Positions 1 through 6,851 of a stretch of 6,851 bases of DNA are shown here, one piece after another; the stretch's first letter is position 1; the number at the start of each line of letters is the position of its first letter. Made by a program: the position numbers and the translations under genes. The DNA comes from Anaerolineae bacterium (lineage in GTDB: Bacteria; Chloroflexota; Anaerolineae; Promineifilales; Promineifilaceae). Below the pieces are notes generated by a model. That model worked only from the letters and a program-made list of their open reading frames with translations. It had not been told where the DNA came from and made no database searches. The DNA is taken from positions 1 to 6,851 of the forward strand of contig JANQGC010000128.1 of the NCBI GenBank assembly GCA_028277515.1, written 5' to 3'.

Positions 1-1
1 G

Positions 2-1012
2 AAGGGGGTGCAGATCACCCACCGTTCGGCCGTCAATTTCTTATGGTCGATGAAACAGGAGCCGGGCATCAACCAGGATGATCGTTTGCTGGCAGTGACG
101 ACCCTTTCTTTTGATATCGCTTTATTGGAGATTTTTTTACCGTTAATCAGCGGAGCGCAGGTCATTATTGCCCCCCGGCGCACGGCCGTAGATGGGCCAA
201 CACTTGCCGAGACAATCGAAGCTGAAAACATCACCTTGATGCAAGCCACCCCTGCCACCTGGCGGCTACTGATCGATTCCGGCTGGTCCGGCAAAAAGGA
301 TTTGAAAATTCTATGCGGGGGTGAGGCGTTGACCCCTGATTTAGCCCAGGCGCTTACTTCGCGCTGCCATGAACTGTGGAATATGTACGGGCCGACGGAG
401 ACAACTGTCTGGTCCACGATTGAAAAAATCAATCAGGCAACGGAGCCGATCAGTATCGGCCGGCCGATTGCCAATACGCAAGCATATATTCTGGATGCTG
501 CGCTGAAGCCTCTGGCGAATGGGGAAGTTGGCGAACTATATATCGGCGGGGATGGCGTGGCTAAAGGTTATTTCAACCGGCCGGAGTTGACGGCCGAGCG
601 GTTTATTCCCGATCCTTTTCAGTCCCCGGAAAATGGCAAACAAACTTTGATGTATAAGACGGGCGACCTGGCCCGCTATTTGGCGGACGGCCGGTTAATT
701 TGCCTGGGTAGGGCTGATTTCCAGGTTAAGATTCGTGGCTACCGGGTAGAGTTAGGAGAGGTTGAGGCGGCGGTGAACAGCCATCCGGCCATTTCCAACA
801 ATGTGACCGTAGCACATGAAGGATCACCCGGCGTTTTCCAGTTGGTATCTTACCTGGTTGCCGGATCGGCAGACTTGCCTGACGCGGCAACCATGCGCCG
901 TTATCTGGGTGAGCGGTTGCCTGAATATATGATTCCGGCCCGGTTTATTGTGCTCGATGTGCTGCCTTTGCTGCCCAACGGCAAGATCAATCGCAAGGCG
1001 TTGCCCGATCCC
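2..1012 (+). other. Adenylation domain 1 (partial, from motif A3), predicted glycine-activating
   Basis: This domain forms an aminoacyl-AMP and transfers the residue to the next PCP. The left edge cuts it inside A3; only KGVQITH of the TSGSTGxPKG region remains. Downstream motifs are present: A4 FDIALLEIF (37-45), A5 NMYGPTET (127-134), A6 GELYIGGDGVAKGY (177-190), A7 YKTGDLARY (218-226), A8 GRADFQVKIRGYRVELGEVE (236-255), A9 LPEYMIP (306-312) and A10 NGKINR (326-331), which holds catalytic Lys328. Aligning by eye to GrsA PheA, the ten specificity residues are D38, I39, L42, Q81, L104, G106, M128, V136, W137 and K328, giving DILQLGMVWK. This is two conservative changes from the familiar glycine code DILQLGLIWK, so glycine is the predicted substrate. 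The code comes from known family rules and was not tested with a predictor. Confidence 0.93.
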
Positions 1013-4000
1013 ATGCAGGCACGTCAATCCCTGGCTTCGGAGGTCGTCTTGCCGCGCAGCGACCGGGAACGAAAAGTCGGGACACTCATGGCTCAAGTGC
1101 TTCGTTTGCCCCAGGTCAGTGTAATGGACAGCTTCTTTGACCTGGGTGGCAACTCCTTGCTGGCGGCACGGTTCATTTATCAAGTTGAAGAGATGTTCAA
1201 GATGACTATTTCTTTGGCCGATTTCTTGAATGAGCCGACGGCCGCGGGGTTAAGCCGCCTGCTTGAAGAAAAGGGTGGTGACGCCGCCGGCCGGGAAAAA
1301 GAATACGAAGCAGCCGACGAAACATTTGCCGTTTATGAAGATGATATTCCCCAAGAAACGAACTTAAGCCGCAACCAGTTCCTGATGTGGATGGGGCAAA
1401 ACATCAACCAGGATGTGCCTCTTTATAACGTGGTGGAAGTTTACCACCTCAATGGCCAGGTTGATGAAAAGGCATTTGCCAGGGCATTCCACGCGCTTGT
1501 GGCCGGCAATGAAGTGATGCGGGCGCAGATCGTCGTTGAAAGTGGTATTCCACGCCAGGTAATCACCGAACGGCCGCCGGCTCAATTGGAACGGGTCGAT
1601 CTCTCCGGAGAACCTGAACCGGCCGAGTCCTGGGCGCGCTGGGTGGCGGAACGGCGGTTGCGACTTTTACCATTACAAGAGAGGCTTTATGATTCGGCCC
1701 TGGTTAAGTTAGATGAGGAGCAGTATGCCTGGTATTTGTGCCAGCACCATATGATTACGGATGCGGTTTCTACATCGTTGTTGTTCCAGCGTTTGAGCCA
1801 GGCTTACCGGCTGGCTTTGCAAGGGAAGCTGGATGAACGGCCGGAATGGCCGGGGTATAGCGATCACCTGCGCCATGAAAAGGATATCGTGCAAACGGCC
1901 GCTTACAGCCGGGCGATGTCGTACTGGCAGGAAAAATATCTACCCGCTCCGCCGCCGACTGAATTTTACGGCCGCGTGGGAGACGGCAGCCTGCCGACGC
2001 GCCGCGTGACCCATCGCCTGAGCAAGGAGCAATCGGATCTGATTCGCCAGATTGCTCAATTATCACACTTTGCTTCGCCCAGCAGCGACCTCTCCCTGGT
2101 CACCCTGTTTGCAACCTTATTAATGACTACGCTGCACCGCCTGAGCGGCCGGCAAACCGTGCGCCTGGGAACACCCTATCATGGACGGGGTACGGCGCAA
2201 GCATTAGATATTGCCGGGTTATTCATTGAAATGGGTGTGTTGGAGGTAGCACTTGATGAGGGGGAATCCTTCACTTCTCTCGCCCAAAAAGTGAAAGATG
2301 AGACATTACAAGGGTTGCAATATATGCTGCCGGGGGTGGGCAGCGCCACGATCAATCGCGCTTTTGATGTGGTTCTCAATTTTATCCAGGCGGAGGATCA
2401 CCAGTTTGCCGGCATGCCGGCGATAAGGGAGATTCTGGACAGCGGGGCGATTGACGGTGCCCATGCTTTGCGCTTGCAGGTGCTGGATGTCGATCCGGAC
2501 GGGCGATTTGTGCTGGCGTTTGACATGAAAGAGCAGGTGTTTGGCGAGCAGGAGCGAGCCTGGTTCATAGATCATTTTCGGATGGTGCTGGACGCTTTTC
2601 TTGCGGATTACGAACGGCCGTTAGGCAGCTTTTCATTACTTAACCAGGAACAATGGCAGAAACTTGTTGTCGATTTTAATGATACGGCGATTGCATATCC
2701 GCAAGAGAAGACGGTTGTGCAATTGTTTGAGGAGCAGGTTAGCAGAAACCCTGGTGCAACGGCCGTTATCCAGGGACAGCAAACGTTCAGCTACCAGGAA
2801 TTAAATTCCAGGGCCAATCAATTAGCCCATTACCTTCAAGCGCAAAGTCTGCAAACAGAGGATCGGGTGGCCATATTAATGGACCGGTCGTTTGATACCC
2901 TTGTCGCCATTTGGGGGATGTTGAAGGCCGGTGGCGCTTATGTGCCCATCGATCCCAATTATCCTACCGAGCGGATCAACTATTTGATTGAGGATGCCCA
3001 GGCCCGTGTGATTTTGCTTGACGATCCGGGTAAACAAGCGGCTATCAAGAATTCCGGCCAGCTTATTGTTGATATTCCAGGCTTGAACCTGGACGAATTT
3101 GACAACCGGAATCCGGGGCCGGCGGCCGGTCCGCAACATTTGGTGTATATGATCTATACGTCGGGGTCAACCGGCAAACCAAAAGGGACGCTGCTGGAAC
3201 ATCGCGGCCTGATGAATTATGTTTGCTGGGCGCGAGAGGTTTACCAGAAAGAGGGTATCCTGGACTTCCCCCTCTATTCTTCTCTAGCCTTTGACCTGAC
3301 CGTGACTTCCCTATTTGTGCCTTTGCTTTCGGGCGGCAAGGTGGTCGTCTATCCCCAATCGGAGCAACTGGCCGGCCTGGAAGTTTTACAGGTTTTCCAG
3401 GAAGATCGGGTGGATATTGTCAAGCTGACCCCGGCCCATTTGGGCCTTGTGCGGGAAGCGGGCATTAAAACAGAGCGCATTCATAAATTGATTGTCGGTG
3501 GGGAAGATTTCAAGGTGGAACTGGCGAAAAGCGCGCTCTCCTTATTCGCTTCCGGGGTTGAGATTTATAATGAATATGGCCCGACGGAGGCGGTGGTGGG
3601 CTGTATGATCCATCGTTATGATCCGGATGTGGACACGGCCGTCTCTGTGCCCATCGGGTCGCCTGCCGGCAACGCGCGAATTTATCTGCTTGACGATTAT
3701 GCCAAACCCGTGCCGCAAGGCGTCATCGGCCAGATGGCGATCAGCAGTGATGGCGTGGCGCGCGGGTATCACAATCGGCCTGAATTAACAGCCGAGAAGT
3801 TTACAACTGATCCGTTCCGGCCAGGAGCGCGTATGTACTGGACCGGTGATAATGCGCGCTGGACCGCAGAAGGCCAGATGGTCTTTTTAGGACGCAGCGA
3901 TGACCAGGTCAAAATTCAAGGGGCGCGCATTGAACTGGCTGAAATTGAAGCGGCCATGTTAACCCACCCAAACGTTGAGGCGGCGGCCGTGAAAGTCATC

Positions 4001-6851
4001 GGGCAAGCAGCAAAGGTCGAAGACATCCGGCACTGCCGCCGGTGTGGTCTGCCCAGTAATTATCCGGACGCCGACTTTGATGAGGAGGAGATTTGCACGG
4101 ACTGCCGGGCATATGAGCAGGTTGAGGAGCAGGTTGAGCAGTATTTCGGAACGGAACGTGAACTATTTGAGCAATTGGTGCGGCTAAAAGAGAGAAATGC
4201 GGAAAAGCGATATGATTGCATGGTCCTGCTTAGTGGCGGAAAGGACAGCACCTATATGCTGTATCGCCTGGTGAAGGATTATAGTATGCGGCCAATGGTG
4301 TTTTCATTGGACAATGGTTACATATCTGAAGATGCCATCAGGAATATCGAGCGAGCCTGCACCGATCTTGGCGTCGATTTACACATGGCCACGACTGAAC
4401 ATATGAAGGCAATTTTCGTGGACAGCCTGCGTCGCCACAGCAATGTTTGTGACGGTTGTTATAAAACGATTTACACGCTGAGCATGAATTTAGCCGAAGC
4501 ATTGGATATTGACACCATTATCACCGGCCTCGCGCGCGGCCAATTATTTGAAACGCGCCTTTCTGACGCCTTTCGCGTGCGAAATTTCGATGCAGAAAGT
4601 GTTGACAACTGGATTTTAGAAGCGCGCAAAGCGTATCATCGCTTTGAAGATGCGACGACCCAATTATTGGATGTCCGGATTTTTGAAGATGATCGGATAT
4701 TTAACCGGATACAATTTATTGATTTTTATCGTTACCTGGATGTTGGATTGGATGAGGTGTATCAATATCTGGAAAATGAGACGGTTTGGGAGCCGCCAGG
4801 CGATACGGGCCGGTCTACCAACTGTCTTATTAATGATGTGGGCATTTATATCCATCAGAAGGAGCGCGGCTACCATAATTATGCGCTGCCCTATAGCTGG
4901 GATGTGCGCTTAGGCCATAAAACCCGCGATATGGCCATGCATGAATTAGATGATGACCTGGACATGGCCCAGGTGCGAGGCATGCTCAATGAAATCGGCT
5001 ATGATGAAAATGAGAAAGTGGGCCGGGGAGAGGAAAAACGTTTGGCTGCTTATTTCGTCACGGCCGATGGCGAGCCGGAAATTGATTGGCGTCCCTATTT
5101 AGAAGAGCGTCTTCCCAACTACATGATTCCCGCTTCCTTCAGCAAACTAGAAGCCCTGCCTTTAACGGTGAACGGCAAGGTGGACCGCCGGGCACTGCCT
5201 GACCCTAACCTGCGCCATCAAGGGCTGGAAGTGAATCCCACCCCGGCCTCGAATGCACGCGAAGAAGCGCTGGTCACGATTTGGCAAGAGATTTTTGGGC
5301 TACCTGATATCGGAATTCATGATAACTTCTTTGACCTGGGCGGCGATTCTATCATCGGCATTCAAATCGTGGCTCGCTCTCGTAAATCCGGCCTTTTCAT
5401 CCAACCGCGTGATATCTTTGAGCATCAAACCATTGCCGAGTTAGCGGAGGTGGCGAGCGAGGTCCAGGTCGATCGGGGCGAGCAAGGATTGGTCACCGGC
5501 ACCATACCGCTGACCCCGGTTCAGCGCTGGTTTTTTGAGCAGGAATTTGTGCAGCCGAACTACTGGAATCAATCGCTGTGGTTGAAAATTGAATCGCCAA
5601 TTGATTTGACTGCTTTCAAGAAGGCCCTGGATCACCTGTTGATTCAACACGATGCTTTACGGCTGCGGTTCCAACGCCGCGATGGTGATTGGCAGCAACA
5701 TCTGGCGGATGAGGTCGGGGAAATCCCCCTGAATGTTTATGATTTAGCGGCAATCCCCTTGGATGAGCGAGAAAAATTCATGCAGGAAAAATCCTCCGCT
5801 TTGGAGGCCAAGCTGGATATTGAGCAAGGACAGCTCGTGCAGACAGCCCTGTTCAAAATGGCTGACCGCTCAGATTATCAACTGTTTATGACAGTCCATC
5901 ATCTGGCGATTGACGGTGTTTCTTGGGCGCCATTGTTGGAAGATTTGGAAACGGCTTATCGCCAGATTGTGCAAGGGCGTGATATTTCTTTGCCGGCGAA
6001 AAGTAGTTCTTTTAAACGGTGGGCGGAAACCTTGCTGGAATGGTCGGAAAAAGAAACGGTGCAGGCGACAAAGCAAGTTTGGGAAGAACAATGTCCAGGT
6101 GAGTCGGATCGCGCGACGGCCGAGCAGTCGACGGCGCGTAATGCGGATGTGCAAAGCTATACAGCCAAACTAGACAAATCCCATACCCGGGCGCTGCTGC
6201 ATGAGGTACTCACGGCTTACAACACCAATGTCAATGATATTTTACTTACCGCCCTGGCACTGGCTTTTGAGGATGTGCTGGGCCAGGAACCTTTGTACGT
6301 TATGTTGGAAGGTCATGGGCGGGAAGAAGCTGTCATCGGCAATGTGGATCTATCACGCACGGTTGGCTGGTTCACCAGCCATCATCCTGTCTGTGTGCGC
6401 CTGCCGGAGGATAAGGGTTTGGGACAGGCCATCAAAACAGTGAAGGAGCTGCTGCGGCAGGTGCCGGATGAAGGATTAAGCTACGGCGCTATTCGTTGGA
6501 ACCGCGTAGAACGGCCGAGAGCGGGTCGAAATGAGCCGGACCTATTGTTCAATTATTTGGGCCAGTTTGAGAGGTATCTCACGTCATCTGATTTCTTCAC
6601 CCTGATCAAGCCCTTGCAGGGCGGTTACAGCCCCCAAAATCAACCCACACACGGTCTCGAAATCAATGCGGCTATTCAGGACGATGCGTTGTATGTGGAA
6701 TGGAAAGTTGTGCCCCATCGTTATGCGGCCGGAATGATTGAAAAAACGATCGATAAATTCATCACCTATTTGAGAAGATTAATTGATCACTGCACCTCCC
6801 TGGATCAAACGGAGTTGACTCGTTCGGATTTTGACCTGGTGGACCTTGATG
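2..6851 (+). CDS. Non-ribosomal peptide synthetase, internal fragment: (A-Gly)-PCP-C-A(Asn, split by PP-loop domain)-PCP-E
   Basis: This is one uninterrupted frame of about 2283 codons, read from base 2, with no stop; neither the start codon nor the stop is in the window. The protein is a cytoplasmic multimodular synthetase that activates amino acids as adenylates, loads them on phosphopantetheine arms and condenses them. Visible domains, by residue: A domain from mid-A3 to A10 (1-337), PCP (350-424), C (446-884), A domain (902-1735) interrupted by a PP-loop ATPase-like insertion (1336-1676), PCP (1745-1819) and E (1834-2276). Catalytic motifs are largely intact in every domain, so this looks like a working enzyme and not a relic. 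The frame was checked codon by codon and motif spacing is continuous, with no sign of a frameshift. The upstream C domain of the Gly module and whatever follows the E domain lie outside the window. The NRPS assignment is very secure; the product is unknown. Confidence 0.97.
1049..1273 (+). other. Peptidyl carrier protein 1 (glycine module)
   Basis: This thiolation domain of about 75 residues follows A10 after a short linker. The 4'-phosphopantetheine attachment motif is FFDLGGNSLLAAR (378-390). Ser385 (bases 1154-1156) is the predicted modified residue, and a phosphopantetheinyl transferase must act on it in trans. Asn384 replaces the His common in LGGHSL carriers. A charged, probably flexible linker rich in Glu and Asp (about 425-448) joins it to the condensation domain. 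It would present glycyl-thioester, or peptidyl-glycine, as donor to that C domain. Confidence 0.94.
1337..2653 (+). other. Condensation domain, LCL-like, with variant motifs
   Basis: This domain forms the peptide bond between the donor on PCP1 (predicted glycine end) and the acceptor on PCP2 (predicted Asn-type residue). Visible motifs are C1-like LSRNQFLMWMGQ (455-466), C2-like GNEVMRAQI (502-510), C3 HHMITDA (582-588) with the catalytic second His at 583 and Asp587, C4-like YSDH (619-622), and a C5-like region IAGLFIEM (737-744). C3 differs from the usual HHxxxDG by Ala in place of Gly, and C5 lacks the usual N-T/x-x-x-R pattern. It shows no DxxxxDxxS signature, so it is not a heterocyclization domain. 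Because the upstream module has no E domain and glycine is achiral, an ordinary LCL role fits best. The length of about 440 residues is normal. Confidence 0.88.
4034..4105 (+). other. Zinc-ribbon-like four-cysteine motif heading the inserted domain
   Basis: The motif is C1345-R-R-C1348, sixteen intervening residues containing a LPSNYPDADFDEEE segment, then C1365-T-D-C1368. Two CxxC pairs at this spacing are a typical structural zinc site. The same kind of head, with a Pro followed by an FDE-x-x-x-CxxC segment, is known just before the PP-loop in WbpG/PseA-type amidotransferases and related PP-loop proteins. It therefore marks the start of the inserted module better than the PP-loop alone. Zinc binding is inferred from the pattern. 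Confidence 0.8.
4232..4252 (+). other. PP-loop (SGGKDST) nucleotide-binding signature
   Basis: Ser1411 to Thr1417 read SGGKDST, the pyrophosphatase-loop signature SGGxDS of the alpha-hydrolase ATPases (asparagine synthetase B, GMP synthetase, TtcA, ThiI, QueC, WbpG and others). A hydrophobic strand VLL precedes it and a helix-like YMLYRLV follows, the usual strand-loop-helix context. No residue of the signature is lost, so ATP binding and adenylylation are expected to be retained. Confidence 0.95.
5234..5458 (+). other. Peptidyl carrier protein 2 (Asn module, PCP-E type)
   Basis: This carrier domain lies directly after A10 of the split A domain. Its attachment motif is DNFFDLGGDSIIGIQI (1774-1789). 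Ser1783 (bases 5348-5350) is the predicted phosphopantetheine site. The LGGDS form, with Asp before Ser, is the variant typical of carriers that feed an epimerization domain, in contrast to LGGNS in the first carrier here. That agrees with the domain that follows. The modified or unmodified Asn residue would be tethered here. Confidence 0.95.
5501..6829 (+). other. Epimerization domain (L to D) of the Asn module
   Basis: This domain inverts the alpha carbon of the carrier-bound residue or peptide, so the module should deliver a D residue. It is assigned to E and not C by its full motif set: E1 PLTPVQRWFFEQ (1836-1847), E2 HHLAIDGVSW (1966-1975) with catalytic His1967, NDILLTALALA (2078-2088), E4 EGHGRE (2103-2108) with the conserved Glu2103, E5 RTVGWFTSHHPV (2119-2130), E6 LSYGAIRW (2159-2166), and E7 FNYLGQF (2183-2189). 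It closes with SDFDLVDLD at the window edge, the usual tail of an E domain. All motifs look intact. A DCL-type condensation domain, or the end of the polypeptide with a docking tail, would be expected next. Confidence 0.95.

Larger units (their letters stand above)
4007..5029 (+). other. PP-loop ATPase / N-acetyl-sugar-amidotransferase-like domain inserted in the A domain
   Basis: These roughly 341 residues have no counterpart in a standard A domain and sit in the surface loop between A8 and A9. They open with a zinc-ribbon-like head: C1345, C1348, C1365 and C1368, with the FDEEEICTDC pattern. A Glu/Gln-rich helical stretch follows (about 1371-1400). Next comes the PP-loop MVLLSGGKDSTYMLYRL (1407-1423), which in this superfamily binds ATP pyrophosphate to adenylylate a carbonyl. 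Later come CDGC (1483-1486), ITGLARGQLFETR (1507-1519), TNCLINDVG (1606-1614) and WDVRLGHKTRDMAMHEL (1633-1649). The cysteine head and the R-x-G-x-x-TR-x-x-A tail recall the WbpG/PseA family, which uses ammonia to turn a sugar acetamido into an acetamidino group. No glutaminase domain is seen, so ammonia or sulfur would have to come from a partner. Membership of the PP-loop fold is firm; the WbpG relationship is from motif memory; action on the Asn side chain is inference. Confidence 0.88.
2705..5206 (+). other. Adenylation domain 2, predicted asparagine-activating, interrupted between A8 and A9
   Basis: This is a complete A domain split by an insertion; without it about 490 residues remain, a normal length. 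Motifs in order: A2 LKAGGAYVPIDPNYP (974-988), A3 YTSGSTGKPKG (1052-1062), A4 FDLT (1097-1100), A5 NEYGPTE (1190-1196), A6 around 1240-1267, A7 YWTGDNARW (1279-1287), A8 GRSDDQVKIQGARIELAEIE (1297-1316), then after the insertion A9 LPNYMIP (1704-1710) and A10 NGKVDR (1724-1729) with Lys1726. Specificity residues D1098, L1099, T1102, K1141, I1164, G1166, E1191, V1199, G1200 and K1726 read DLTKIGEVGK. This matches the asparagine code family; Glu at the seventh position separates Asn from the Asp code, which has His there. A7 has Asn where Leu is usual, and A8 has IQGA and ELAE where IRGx and ELGE are usual. All catalytic motifs survive, so adenylation is probably retained despite the insertion. 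Confidence 0.93.

Noticed and set aside
824..1183. Minus-strand open frame of about 119 codons opposite the first A domain and PCP
   Set aside because: It lies entirely antisense to conserved NRPS motifs (A9, A10, PCP) and shows no recognisable domain; it is a shadow of the coding strand.
1770..2066. Minus-strand open frame of about 98 codons opposite the C domain
   Set aside because: It is antisense to the C3-C4 region, with low-complexity Arg/Pro/Gly-rich content typical of a shadow frame.
1337..2653. C domain as heterocyclization (Cy) domain
   Set aside because: The DxxxxDxxS signature is absent; HHMITDA is a variant of HHxxxDG.
4644..4913. Plus-strand frame of about 89 codons with hydrophobic stretches inside the insertion
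   Set aside because: It overlaps the main frame in another phase; the apparent membrane-like segments come from Ile/Phe/Asp-rich codons of the PP-loop domain read out of frame.
4007..5029. Insertion as a separate gene, intein or mobile element
   Set aside because: There is no stop, start, terminal repeat or splice-type motif; the frame runs through both junctions and A9 and A10 resume correctly afterwards.
4007..5029. Insertion as a methyltransferase, ketoreductase or oxidase, as in known interrupted A domains
   Set aside because: No SAM-binding glycine-rich motif, Rossmann GxGxxG or flavin motif is seen; SGGKDST and the paired CxxC motifs indicate a PP-loop protein.
4007..5029. Insertion as a true asparagine synthetase B or beta-lactam synthetase
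   Set aside because: There is no N-terminal Ntn glutaminase-like domain, and the four-cysteine head plus the C-terminal R-x-G-x-x-TR motif fit the WbpG/PseA type better, though a distant relation through the PP-loop fold is certain.
5870..6443. Small open frames on both strands across the E domain
   Set aside because: They overlap intact E-domain motifs in the main frame and have Arg-rich or compositionally odd translations with no family resemblance.
5501..6829. Last domain as an ordinary condensation domain
   Set aside because: EGHGRE, RTVGWFTS and FNYLGQF are epimerization motifs, and the preceding carrier has the LGGDS form.

Overview
The whole window lies inside one open reading frame on the + strand. 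The frame is codons from base 2 to base 6850, about 2283 residues, with no in-frame stop, and it is open at both ends. It encodes an internal piece of a giant modular non-ribosomal peptide synthetase (NRPS). No gene boundary, promoter, terminator, RNA gene, CRISPR array or mobile element is visible. Residue numbers below count from the codon at base 2.

Domain layout: (1) the rest of an adenylation domain cut by the left edge at core motif A3, with a specificity code reading as glycine; (2) a peptidyl carrier protein (PCP); (3) a condensation (C) domain; (4) a second adenylation domain with a code reading as asparagine, split between motifs A8 and A9 by an in-frame insertion of about 340 residues; (5) a second PCP; (6) an epimerization (E) domain that ends at the right edge. 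The predicted assembly-line segment is ...Gly, then D-Asn or a modified D-Asn.

The insertion is the remarkable part. It has a four-cysteine, zinc-ribbon-like head (CxxC...CxxC), a PP-loop ATPase signature (SGGKDST), a later CxxC, and a C-terminal stretch resembling the tail of the WbpG/PseA N-acetyl-sugar amidotransferases. Those enzymes turn an acetamido group into an acetamidino (amidine) group. Interrupted A domains usually carry methyltransferases, less often ketoreductases or oxidases. A PP-loop, amidotransferase-like domain inside an Asn-type A domain is not an arrangement I know. Because the predicted substrate itself carries a carboxamide, a coherent hypothesis is ATP-dependent conversion of the Asn side-chain amide to an amidine (or thioamide), followed by epimerization by the next domain.

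Organism: a bacterium with moderate G+C and a large NRPS. The palindrome CGGCCG is strongly over-represented (24 copies by my hand count against about 2 expected) in all three codon phases, which looks like a genome-wide word preference. From general impression I lean towards Chloroflexota (Anaerolineae/Ardenticatenia-like) or another environmental lineage. This is a weak guess and the sequence does not prove it.
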